Shown: piece after piece, positions 55,044 through 62,540 of the stretch
How the letters are laid out: every line of letters starts with the position of its first letter
Numbering within the stretch: position 1 is the first letter of the stretch
Source of the DNA: Sphingobium estronivorans
GTDB lineage: Bacteria > Pseudomonadota > Alphaproteobacteria > Sphingomonadales > Sphingomonadaceae
NCBI RefSeq assembly: GCF_008692605.1
Contig: NZ_LFCT01000027.1
Span: forward strand, 21,436-85,435
Direction: 5' to 3'
Length of the DNA: 64,000 nt
Position numbers and translations under genes: made by a program
Notes under the pieces: generated by a model
What the model saw: only the letters and a program-made list of their open reading frames with translations
Database searches by the model: none
Told to the model about the DNA's origin: nothing

Positions 55044-56732
55044 TCAGGCATTGCCCCCCGTCATGTGACGGACGGCAATATAGCCGAAGGTCATCGCCGG
55101 CCCGATGGTGACGCCCGCGCCCGGATAGCTTTCGCCCATGGCCGAAGCCGCGTTGTTGCCCACCGCATAAAGTCCGGGAATGATATCGCCCGCCTTGTCG
55201 ATGACCTGCGCATGGGCGTTGGTCGTCAATCCGCCATTGGTCCCGATATCGCCCGGATAAATAGGCATGGCATAATAGGGGCCCTTGTTCAGCGGACGCA
55301 GGCACGGGTTGGGACCGTGGCGGGGGTCGCCATACATTTTGTCATAGGCAGTCTGACCCCGGTGAAACTCAGGGTCTTCCCCCTTCGCGGCATGGGTGTT
55401 GAAGCGGGCGACCGTGGCGGAAAGCGTTGCCGGGTCTGCGCCGATCTTCCCGGCCAGGTCCTCGATGGACCGGCCCTTCTTCAATATCTTCCGCACGCCG
55501 CTCTTTTGCAGGAAGGTGGGCATCAGCGGATAGAGCGGCCCCATCGGGAATTTATTCCGGAACTCATGGTCGAAGATCATCCAGCTTGGCGATGCATCGC
55601 CATGTTCGGCATTCCGCCGCGCCATCTGCTGGCCGACGATATGATAGGAGGCGGCCTCGTTCAGATAGCGCTGCCCCTTCTGGTTCACCATGATGCAGCC
55701 CGGCAGCGCACGATCCAGGGTGCTCAGCCGCCCGCGATCCTCGCCCGGCACGTAGAAAACCGGCGCGGCCCAGGCCGACTGCATGTTCATCGTCCCCGCG
55801 CCTACGGCCTCGCCCGCGCGAATGCTGTCGCCGGTGTTGCTGGCCACGCCCCCGGAATATTGGGTGGATGGATAAAGCGGCGCATTTCCATCGCGCATCG
55901 CCTGGCTCTTGTCGAAGCCCCCAGCCGCAAGCACCACGCCCTTGCGCGCGCCGATGCGATAGGGCTTGCCGTCCTTCTCCACGACCGCGCCGGTTATCTT
56001 GCCGCCTTCGCTCACCAGCTCCTTGAGCGGCGTTTCCAGCCAGAGCGGCACGCCCTGCCGATTGAGCGCCATGCGCAATCCCCCGGTCAGCGCATTGCCC
56101 AGCGTCAGCCGCCGGTCCTTGCGGGAGGTCAGGCGGAAAGGCAGGTCGAGCCAATATTTCGCCATGTTGACGATGAGATGCTTCAGCCACCCCTTTTGCC
56201 GGTACAGCAATTCATGGGTTTCGGAGAAATGCCAGTTCAGATAACCGAACAGGCTGGCTGCGGGCGAGGAGAAACGCTGCTTGCGAATATCCGCGCCCAG
56301 CGCCTTTCCGTCGATCGGCAGGGGCAGATGCGTGCGGAATCCCTGCGCGGATCCGCCCGGATTTTCGGCATGATAATCGGGATAGGGAAAGGCCAGATAA
56401 TGAACCGGTGTATGCGCCATGACCCAACGCAGCATCGGCGCGGCATTGTCGACATAGGCCCGGATATTCTCATCGGGCACATTGTCGGCCGACAGGGCCC
56501 GCACATAGGCAAAGGCATCGTCCAGATTATCCTCGAAACCGGCCGCCTTCGCCGGATCGCTGCCGGGAATCCAGATGCCGCCGCCGGACGTCGCCGACGT
56601 GCCTCCCCACAGATCCGCCTTTTCGACAATGAGGACATCAGCCCTGCTGTGAGCGCCCATCAGCGCCGCCAGCAAGCCGCCCGCGCCCGAACCCACCACG
56701 AGGATGTCGACTTCCTTGTCCCAATTGCTCAT
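55044..56732 (-). CDS. FAD-dependent dehydrogenase, 3-ketosteroid delta1-dehydrogenase-like
   Basis: Flavoprotein of 562 residues of the fumarate-reductase/KstD class. The FAD motif is DILVVGSGAGGLLAALMGAHSRADVLIVEKADLWGGTSATSGGGIWIPG. The C-terminal signature is PYYAMPIYPGDIGTNGGLTTNAHAQV, then GLYAVGNNAASAMGESYPGAGVTIGPAMTFGYIAVRH, typical of 3-oxosteroid 1-dehydrogenases with Tyr and Gly in the PGDxGTxGG region. It should introduce a C=C next to a ketone in a ring. True steroid substrate is not proved; relatives act on other cyclic ketones. Single gene, with its promoter between it and the SRPBCC gene. Confidence 0.9.
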   Translation of the reverse strand: MSNWDKEVDILVVGSGAGGLLAALMGAHSRADVLIVEKADLWGGTSATSGGGIWIPGSDPAKAAGFEDNLDDAFAYVRALSADNVPDENIRAYVDNAAPMLRWVMAHTPVHYLAFPYPDYHAENPGGSAQGFRTHLPLPIDGKALGADIRKQRFSSPAASLFGYLNWHFSETHELLYRQKGWLKHLIVNMAKYWLDLPFRLTSRKDRRLTLGNALTGGLRMALNRQGVPLWLETPLKELVSEGGKITGAVVEKDGKPYRIGARKGVVLAAGGFDKSQAMRDGNAPLYPSTQYSGGVASNTGDSIRAGEAVGAGTMNMQSAWAAPVFYVPGEDRGRLSTLDRALPGCIMVNQKGQRYLNEAASYHIVGQQMARRNAEHGDASPSWMIFDHEFRNKFPMGPLYPLMPTFLQKSGVRKILKKGRSIEDLAGKIGADPATLSATVARFNTHAAKGEDPEFHRGQTAYDKMYGDPRHGPNPCLRPLNKGPYYAMPIYPGDIGTNGGLTTNAHAQVIDKAGDIIPGLYAVGNNAASAMGESYPGAGVTIGPAMTFGYIAVRHMTGGNA

Positions 56733-56925
56733 GCTTGTCCGTCCTGAATCCTGTCCAATGCTCAGGATCGAAGACCGGCACGCCCCTCCCCCGCCATACC
56801 CACGCAGAACTCAGCTTTGTCGGCCGCAAAGTCAACGTCCTGCGTAGTGTTAATATAAATAATCTACGACCATTCGCGCTTATGGGGGCAAAGATGACGC
56901 GCAAACAGTCGTGATCCGGGCAGGC

Positions 56926-57438
56926 TCAGCCGCCCTTGTGCATGGCCTCCGCCCGGGCCTTGAGCGCCTTTGCGGTATCGTTGAAGGCCCGCGTCACCCA
57001 GGGACCGCAGAAGCGCATGACGTGGATGCCGTTGGGACCGAAAAAGGCGTCGGTCGACTGGTACCGGCATTTGTCCGGTCCCAGCGCCTCGATCATCTGG
57101 TCCCGCCGGGCCGGATAAGGCCACGCTTCGCTATCCGGCAGTTCCCAGGACAGCAGCCGCCCCGGCTCGAACGCGCAGACATATTCGCAATTGGGGGCCA
57201 GCGATCCGGGATTGGCATAGTTGACCAGCCGCATATGGACGGCCGCCCCCATTTCCAGCGTCGACTGCGCCGACACGCAAAAGGGGTTCCATTCGCCATA
57301 GCGCGGCAGATCCGTCAGAATCTCCCACACCAGCATCGCCGGTGCGTCGATCTCTATGGGATCGGACGCCACCAGCGTTTCTGGATCGTAGAGCGCGAAT
57401 GGATCATGGCGTTGAGCGGTCAGGGTTTCGGCGGGCAT
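56926..57438 (-). CDS. SRPBCC (START-like) family protein
   Basis: A 170-residue helix-grip protein. The pattern SDPIEIDAPAMLVWEILTDLPRYGEWNPFCVSAQSTLEMGAAVHMRLVNY is typical of the polyketide-cyclase/START-like group with a hydrophobic pocket. The end FCGPWVTRAFNDTAKALKARAEA is the long C-terminal helix. The start ATG follows AAAGGAGAAGCCG. It may bind, cyclise or carry a hydrophobic intermediate. It is divergent from the GMC oxidoreductase gene (240-bp gap) and upstream of the KstD-like gene on the same strand (193-bp gap). Confidence 0.87.
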   Translation of the reverse strand: MPAETLTAQRHDPFALYDPETLVASDPIEIDAPAMLVWEILTDLPRYGEWNPFCVSAQSTLEMGAAVHMRLVNYANPGSLAPNCEYVCAFEPGRLLSWELPDSEAWPYPARRDQMIEALGPDKCRYQSTDAFFGPNGIHVMRFCGPWVTRAFNDTAKALKARAEAMHKGG

Positions 57439-57678
57439 CGGCTTCTCCTTTGGCACCTGGATTTTTATCGGCGCTTACCCCGTGATCCTGCTCGCAAAAC
57501 GACCGCCGCGCAAGGGTGAGCCAGCGCGATTGCCGAGATGTCTGGACATATCATTCTTGACCTGCGTATCGAATTGTCCAATTTCGTGCGCAGGATGCCT
57601 TTCACGACGACGCGCGACCGGGGCTGTTCCAACCGCGTTTCCTGTCCCAATCGCATATCGTGTGCCCAGGGGAAGATC

Positions 57679-59271
57679 ATGGCCGACACTTACGACTTCA
57701 TCATTGCGGGCGGCGGATCGGCGGGATGCGTTCTCGCCGGCCGCCTGTCGGAAGATCCCCGCAACCGGGTTCTGCTGATCGAGGCGGGCGGCAGCGATCG
57801 CAGCATTTTCATCCAGGCCCCCGGCGGCCTGTTGCCGATCATGTATCGCGGCATGTTCCAGTGGATGCATGTCAGCGTGCCGCAGTCCCATGCCGCCGGG
57901 CGGCAGATGTACACGCCGCGCGGCAAGGTGCTGGGCGGATCGTCGTCGATCAACGGCATGGTCTATGATCGGGGCACGGCAGCGGATTATGACGGCTGGC
58001 GCCAACTGGGCAATGAAGGGTGGAGCTATGACGACGTGCTGCCCTATTTCAAGAAGCTGGAGGATTTCCAGCCCGGCGGCGAAGATGGCTATCACGGTCG
58101 GGGCGGCCCGGTCCGGGTGACGCGGCCGGGAATCGCGAATCCGCTGGCCAAAGCATTTCGTAATGCCTGTTTGGAGGCTGGCGTCCCCTATAATGACGAT
58201 CCCAGCGGATCGAAGCGCGAAGGCGTGGTGCCTGCTGACGTCACCGCCTCGTCCGGCCGTCGCTGGAGCGCGGCGCGCGCTTATCTGAAACCCGCGCGCA
58301 ACCGGGCGAATTTGCGCGTCGTCACCCACGCGCAGGTCGAACGCGTGATCGTGGAGGAAGGACGGGCAACCGGCGTCACATGGCGGCGCGGCGGCAGGCT
58401 CGAACAGGCCAGCGCCACGCGGGAAGTCATCCTTTCGGCAGGCGCGATCCACTCACCCTGGATATTGATGCTGTCGGGCATCGGCAATGGTGAGGATCTG
58501 CGCGGGGTCGGCGTGCCGGTCGTTCACCATCTGCCCGGCGTCGGGCAGAATTATCGCGACCATGTGGCGGTCAGCGTGAAGCAATATTGCACACAGCCAG
58601 TATCGCTGTTCAACGTGTTCCATCCGCTGGTCGCAGCCAAGGCGGCGGCCAATTTCGCGCTTTTCCGCAAGGGACCGCTGGCGCAGCCACCCGCCGAGGT
58701 GAGCGCCTTTCTCAGGACCATGCCCGGCGCGGAAAGCCCCGATATCAAGGTGCACTTCGCCATGGCGCTCTATGAAGCGATGGGACGCAAGTTCATCATG
58801 GAGCATGGCTATCTCGCCCATGTCGATCTGCTGAATCCGGAAAGCGTGGGTGAAATCAGACTGACCGGATCCGATCCGTCGACACCGCTGTCCATCGACC
58901 CGAATATCCTGTCCACCGCGAACGACATGGCGATGGGCCGGGCGGCGATCCGCGCGGTACGGACGATTTTCGCGCAGAGCGCCTTCGATCCGTTCCGCGG
59001 CGAGGAACTGGCGCCGGGCGTCCATATCCAGTCCGACGATGAGCTGGACGATTATCTGCGTGCGACGGCGATTTCCGACATTCATGCCGTGGGCACCTGC
59101 CGCATGGGCCATGACCCGATGGCGGTCGTCGATCCGCTACTGCGCGTCCGGGGCGTTTCCGCTCTGCGCGTGGTCGATGCATCGGTCATGCCGCGCGTGC
59201 CGGGCGGCAACACCAATGTGCCCACGATGATGGTGGCGGAAAAAGCGGCTGACATGATCCTGCGCCATTGA
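57679..59271 (+). CDS. GMC family FAD-dependent oxidoreductase (choline dehydrogenase-like)
   Basis: Flavoprotein of 530 residues oxidising an alcohol. The FAD motif is DFIIAGGGSAGCVLAGRLSEDP at the N-terminus. GMC signature 1 is PRGKVLGGSSSINGMVYDRG, signature 2 is ILSAGAIHSPWILMLSGIG, and the active-site His region is AISDIHAVGTCRMGHDP, followed by MPRVPGGNTNVPTMMVAEKAADMI. It lacks a signal peptide, so it probably passes electrons to the quinone pool from the cytoplasmic side. The ATG after AGGGGAAGATC is chosen; upstream in-frame sequence is Arg/Cys-rich and not supported. Followed by the EthD-SnoaL gene. Confidence 0.93.
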   Translation: MADTYDFIIAGGGSAGCVLAGRLSEDPRNRVLLIEAGGSDRSIFIQAPGGLLPIMYRGMFQWMHVSVPQSHAAGRQMYTPRGKVLGGSSSINGMVYDRGTAADYDGWRQLGNEGWSYDDVLPYFKKLEDFQPGGEDGYHGRGGPVRVTRPGIANPLAKAFRNACLEAGVPYNDDPSGSKREGVVPADVTASSGRRWSAARAYLKPARNRANLRVVTHAQVERVIVEEGRATGVTWRRGGRLEQASATREVILSAGAIHSPWILMLSGIGNGEDLRGVGVPVVHHLPGVGQNYRDHVAVSVKQYCTQPVSLFNVFHPLVAAKAAANFALFRKGPLAQPPAEVSAFLRTMPGAESPDIKVHFAMALYEAMGRKFIMEHGYLAHVDLLNPESVGEIRLTGSDPSTPLSIDPNILSTANDMAMGRAAIRAVRTIFAQSAFDPFRGEELAPGVHIQSDDELDDYLRATAISDIHAVGTCRMGHDPMAVVDPLLRVRGVSALRVVDASVMPRVPGGNTNVPTMMVAEKAADMILRH

Positions 59272-59295
59272 CCGAGAATGAAGGAGAGGACCGCC

Positions 59296-60111
59296 ATGTT
59301 CAAATGCATCGCCCTGCTGCGCCGTCGCCCGGATCTGAGCAGCGAAGCCTTTGTGGATTATTATGAGAACCGGCATGCGGTGCTGATCCGCCGCCTGCTG
59401 CCCGACATCGCCGATTATCGCCGCAACTATGTGGATCGTGAGGGCGCCTATATTTTTCCCGGCGCGGCGCCCATGGATTTCGATGTCGTGACCGAGCTGC
59501 GCTTCGCCGACCGTGCCGCCTATGACCGCTTCGCCGCCATGGCCGCCGAACCCGACATTGCCCGTCAGATCGCGGAAGATGAGGAAAATCTGTTCGACAG
59601 GAACGCGACCCGCATGTTCGTGGTCGAGGAAAGGACCGGTGCGCCGGCGGGTGGGCAGGACATGCTCGCCGCGATGCGGGACGAACGCGACATCGTCCGC
59701 GCCCTCTCCCGCTTCGCCCGCATCCTCGATAACAAGCAGTGGGACCGTTTGGGCGAGGTGTTCGCGCAGGACATCGGCTTCGACTATGGGACCGGGCAGG
59801 AAGAGCGCGGCATGGCCGCGCTGACGCACAATATGCGCCGCTATCTCGACAAATGCGGCGGCACGCAGCATCTGATCGGCAGCCTGCTGGTCGATGTCGA
59901 AGGGGATCGCGCGACCAGTCGCGCTTATGTGCAGGCCCGCCATCAGCGTGTCGATGACGCCGCCGGACCGATCTTCGATTCCAACGGCGAATATATCGAC
60001 CAGTGGGAAAGGCAGCCCGAAGGCTGGCGCATCGTGCGCCGCGACGTGATCTGGGCGGCGCATGCCGGCGATCCCGGCATATTGCACGCCGGAACCGACC
60101 AGTTGGGCTAA
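59296..60111 (+). CDS. EthD-SnoaL fusion protein
   Basis: A 271-residue two-domain protein. Residues 1 to about 108 have the EthD ferredoxin-like pattern MFKCIALLRRRPDLSSEAFVDYYENRHAVLIRRLLP, with FDVVTELRFADRAAYDRFAAM. Residues 125 to 260 form an NTF2/SnoaL_4 domain (DIVRALSRFARILDNKQWDRLGEVFAQDIGFDYG; GTQHLIGSLLVDVEGDRATSRAYVQARHQ; QPEGWRIVRRDVIWAAHAGDP). Both domain types are small stand-alone proteins in many catabolic clusters. The SnoaL half resembles the protein at 29453. The start follows GGAGAGGACCGCC. It is probably co-transcribed with the GMC gene 24 bp upstream. It may carry out two linked steps on one intermediate. Confidence 0.88.
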   Translation: MFKCIALLRRRPDLSSEAFVDYYENRHAVLIRRLLPDIADYRRNYVDREGAYIFPGAAPMDFDVVTELRFADRAAYDRFAAMAAEPDIARQIAEDEENLFDRNATRMFVVEERTGAPAGGQDMLAAMRDERDIVRALSRFARILDNKQWDRLGEVFAQDIGFDYGTGQEERGMAALTHNMRRYLDKCGGTQHLIGSLLVDVEGDRATSRAYVQARHQRVDDAAGPIFDSNGEYIDQWERQPEGWRIVRRDVIWAAHAGDPGILHAGTDQLG

Positions 60112-60172
60112 AGCGTCGTGGGAAAAGGTGGAACCCGGCTTTTCGCAAAAAACGATGCGACAACCAAAACCC

Positions 60173-60211
60173 AGAGCGCGCGATCTGCGTCGATTTAACG
60201 CAGCGCGCTCT
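60173..60211. repeat. Palindrome 1 of a three-palindrome intergenic block
   Basis: AGAGCGCGC pairs with GCGCGCTCT, with an inner TGCGT/ACGCA stem and a 7-nt loop. The preceding sequence (about 60112-60172, with CGGCTTTTCGCAAAAAACGATGCGACAAC) resembles an intergenic repeat I associate with sphingomonad and other alphaproteobacterial genomes; this recollection is not verified. Confidence 0.65.
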
Positions 60212-60216
60212 AGGAT

Positions 60217-60256
60217 GATTTCCCGTCGGATGGCATCATCCGACGGTCAGGAAATC
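60217..60256. repeat. Palindrome 2 of the intergenic block
   Basis: CCGTCGGATG-GCAT-CATCCGACGG is a perfect 10-bp stem with a 4-nt loop, extended by GATTTC and GAAATC on the outside with a small asymmetric loop. It sits 105 bp after the EthD-SnoaL stop and may also terminate transcription. Confidence 0.7.
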
Positions 60257-60274
60257 GGGGTGAAATCAAGAAAG

Positions 60275-60301
60275 AGAACGCCCGATCCGATCGGGCGTTC
60301 T
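60275..60301. terminator. Palindrome 3, probable bidirectional terminator
   Basis: AGAACGCCCGATC and GATCGGGCGTTCT are perfect complements around one central base. It lies 11 bp from the stop of the convergent SDR at 60313. AT pairs at the stem foot fit a terminator for the minus-strand SDR operon and for read-through from the plus strand. Confidence 0.7.
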
Positions 60302-60312
60302 AACGCATTCCG

Positions 60313-61113
60313 TCAGCTGTCAGGGCCCAGATCCGGGACCCAGTTGACTCCGTTGATATGGCCGCCGCCATCGACGAAAAGCGTGTTGCCGGTCAGGTAA
60401 CGTGCATCCTCGCTGGCGAGGAACAGCGCGACACCGCCGATATCGGCTTCCGGATCGCCCATGCGCCCCATCGGGTTCGCGGCGGCGGTGGCAGCGGCGA
60501 CGGCGGGCGCCTGCTCCTGGAATCGTCGATAGCTGGAGGAGATCGCCGCCGGGCACAGGATATTGGCGCAAATGCCATAGCCCGCCCATTCCCGCGCGGC
60601 TGTCCGGGTGTAGGCGCGCAAGGCCTCCTTGCCCGCATTATAATCGGCGGTCCCCATATGAGCGTTCACGCCGTTCAGCGAAGCGACATTGATGATCCGC
60701 CCCCAGCGCTGCGCGCGCATGTGGGGAAAGGCGGCCTCCATCGACCATTTCGCGGCATAGAGGCACATCGCCATGCTAGCGCCGAACACCTCGTCCGACT
60801 TGGCTTCGATGCGGCTGTGGCCAGCGCTGCGATAGGCATTGTTCACCAATATGTCGATGCTGCCGAAACGATCGACGCAGGCCGCTACCGACCCGAGAAC
60901 ATCGGCCTTTTGAGTCACGTCTGCGCGAAAGAAATCGGCCTCCGCCCCCATGGCGCGCAAGTCGTGGGTTACGGCCGCGCCCCGTTCGGCGTCGAAATCG
61001 ACCACCAGCACGGCTGCGCCTTCCTGCACGAAGCGCCGAGCCATGCCCTCCCCGATGCCATCGGCTGCGCCGGTAATCAGCGCCGCCCGCCCGGCGAGCC
61101 GTCCCTCAGTCAT
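60313..61113 (-). CDS. SDR family oxidoreductase
   Basis: Classical SDR of 266 residues: TGAADGIG near residues 14-21, Asp in VVDFDAER favouring NAD(H), NNAY in place of NNAG, Ser in NVASLNGV, YNAGK catalytic pair, and the end LTGNTLFVDGGGHINGVNW. The insertion around YRSAGHSRIEAKSDEVF is longer than usual. The start follows AAGGAATGGTGA. It lies 17 bp after the carboxymuconolactone-decarboxylase-like gene, so the two are co-transcribed. Part of a minus-strand set of SDR, CMD, SDR and MFS genes. Confidence 0.9.
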   Translation of the reverse strand: MTEGRLAGRAALITGAADGIGEGMARRFVQEGAAVLVVDFDAERGAAVTHDLRAMGAEADFFRADVTQKADVLGSVAACVDRFGSIDILVNNAYRSAGHSRIEAKSDEVFGASMAMCLYAAKWSMEAAFPHMRAQRWGRIINVASLNGVNAHMGTADYNAGKEALRAYTRTAAREWAGYGICANILCPAAISSSYRRFQEQAPAVAAATAAANPMGRMGDPEADIGGVALFLASEDARYLTGNTLFVDGGGHINGVNWVPDLGPDS

Positions 61114-61130
61114 TCACCATTCCTTACTGC

Positions 61131-61691
61131 TCATTCCTGACCCGCCATGAAGGGCAGGCAAACACTGTCGAAGCCCAGGACATGGGCCACGCGCCCCAAG
61201 CCCGTCCATGCCGCGACGCTGTGCGCCAGATCGACGATCTCCGCGTCGGAGAATTGCGCATGGGCACGCTCCCAGAAATCCTCGTCATCGGCCAGGATCT
61301 TCGGCTCTTCCGCGAAACGCTCCGCAAATTCGATCGCGGTGCGTTCGCGCGGACTGAACAGGGGAGACGTGCGCCATTGTTCGACGGCTTCGTAAAAGCC
61401 CTCGTCAGGGGCAGGACCATTGTCGGACACCAGATGGTCCGGCCGCACCCCGGTCGCCGCGAATATCGACGGCGCATCCTTTGCCGCGCGGAATTGCTGG
61501 CAGATGATGCAACCGTTGATCTGTGCGATGCGCGACCGGGCGCCCTCGAATTCGCGCAAAGACAATATGCTGTGCTGATACACGGCCTTGGAAAAGACTT
61601 CAGCCGCAGCCATGATTTCCCGACCATGCACGCGGGCGGCATAGCCATAGAGATTGGCCGCCTGTTCAGCGGGAATGTCGATGCGGATCAT
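61131..61691 (-). CDS. Carboxymuconolactone decarboxylase family protein
   Basis: AhpD-like helical protein of 186 residues. The redox motif CIICQQFR (CxxC) sits in SRIAQINGCIICQQFRAAKD, followed by the long second half AIEFAERFAEEPKILADDEDFWERAHAQFSDAEIVDLAHSVAAWTGLGRVAHVLG. A His follows the motif region in the last helix. With CxxC present it may act as a peroxidase-like or disulfide protein, while some family members decarboxylate gamma-carboxymuconolactone. ATG 61691 is chosen, after AAGGAG with 7-nt spacing. It lies between two SDR genes on the same strand. Confidence 0.88.
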   Translation of the reverse strand: MIRIDIPAEQAANLYGYAARVHGREIMAAAEVFSKAVYQHSILSLREFEGARSRIAQINGCIICQQFRAAKDAPSIFAATGVRPDHLVSDNGPAPDEGFYEAVEQWRTSPLFSPRERTAIEFAERFAEEPKILADDEDFWERAHAQFSDAEIVDLAHSVAAWTGLGRVAHVLGFDSVCLPFMAGQE

Positions 61692-61732
61692 GGGCACGCT
61701 CCTTCCATCGGATTGTTAGCGGTTCTCCGTCA

Positions 61733-62512
61733 TCAGACACCCGGAGCGCCGGGCATCCCCTCATAATATTGTCCGGTCAGCATCCCGCCATCGACCGCGA
61801 TTTCCGCCCCGGCAAGATAGGAGGCATCGTCGCTGGCCAGAAACAGCGTCGCCTTGGCCACTTCCTCGGGGCCGCCCACGCGCTGCAAGGGGATGTTGCG
61901 GAATCGTTCGCTCACCGCTTCCCGGCTGCGTCCCTCATAATTGGTCATCACCGTGTCCACGCCGCCCGGATGCACCGAGTTGACGCGCACGCCGCGATGG
62001 CCCAGTTCCAGCGCGGCGACGCGGGTCAGGCCGCGCACGCCCCATTTGCTCGAGGCATAGGCAGCCAGGCCATTGGCGCCCTTCATCCCGTCGACCGAGG
62101 AGATATTGACGATCGATCCCTTGCCGCGGGCGACCATGCCCGGCGCGACGGCCTTGATGCCCAGAAATTCGCCGACCAGATTGACGTTCAGGACCTTCTC
62201 ATACTCCTCCCGCGTCGTTTCCAGCAGCGAACGGAAGAGCAGGATACCGGCATTGTTGACCAAAATGTCGACCGGGCCGAAATCCGCCTCGACCGCCGCG
62301 ACCAGGCTTGCCCAGCCTTCTTCGCTGGTGACGTCATGATGGTAGAAACGGGCCGTGTCGCCCAGTTCGGCGGCCAGAGCCTCTCCCGCTTCGTCCAGCA
62401 GGTCGGCGATGGCCACCTTGGCGCCCTCCGCCGCGAACAGGCGACTGGTCGCTGCCCCCATCCCACGTGCGCCGCCGGTGACGATGGCGACCTTGTCCTT
62501 CAAACGAGCCAT
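61733..62512 (-). CDS. SDR family oxidoreductase (3-alpha/20-beta-hydroxysteroid dehydrogenase-like)
   Basis: Classical SDR of 259 residues: TGGARGMG near residues 12-19, Asp in VAIADLLDEAG favouring NAD(H), NNAG, Ser in NISSVDGM, YASSK, and VHPGGVDTVM followed by LAGAEIAVDGGMLTGQYYEG. The TGGARGMGAATSRLFAAEGA start and HPGGVDT block are typical of the bacterial 3-alpha(20-beta)-hydroxysteroid dehydrogenase and FabG-like subgroup. Its place between an MFS gene and the CMD gene supports a catabolic role. A steroid-like substrate would fit the KstD-like gene nearby but is not shown. Confidence 0.9.
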   Translation of the reverse strand: MARLKDKVAIVTGGARGMGAATSRLFAAEGAKVAIADLLDEAGEALAAELGDTARFYHHDVTSEEGWASLVAAVEADFGPVDILVNNAGILLFRSLLETTREEYEKVLNVNLVGEFLGIKAVAPGMVARGKGSIVNISSVDGMKGANGLAAYASSKWGVRGLTRVAALELGHRGVRVNSVHPGGVDTVMTNYEGRSREAVSERFRNIPLQRVGGPEEVAKATLFLASDDASYLAGAEIAVDGGMLTGQYYEGMPGAPGV

Positions 62513-62540
62513 GATTGTCCTTTCTCGAATATGCAGTTTT

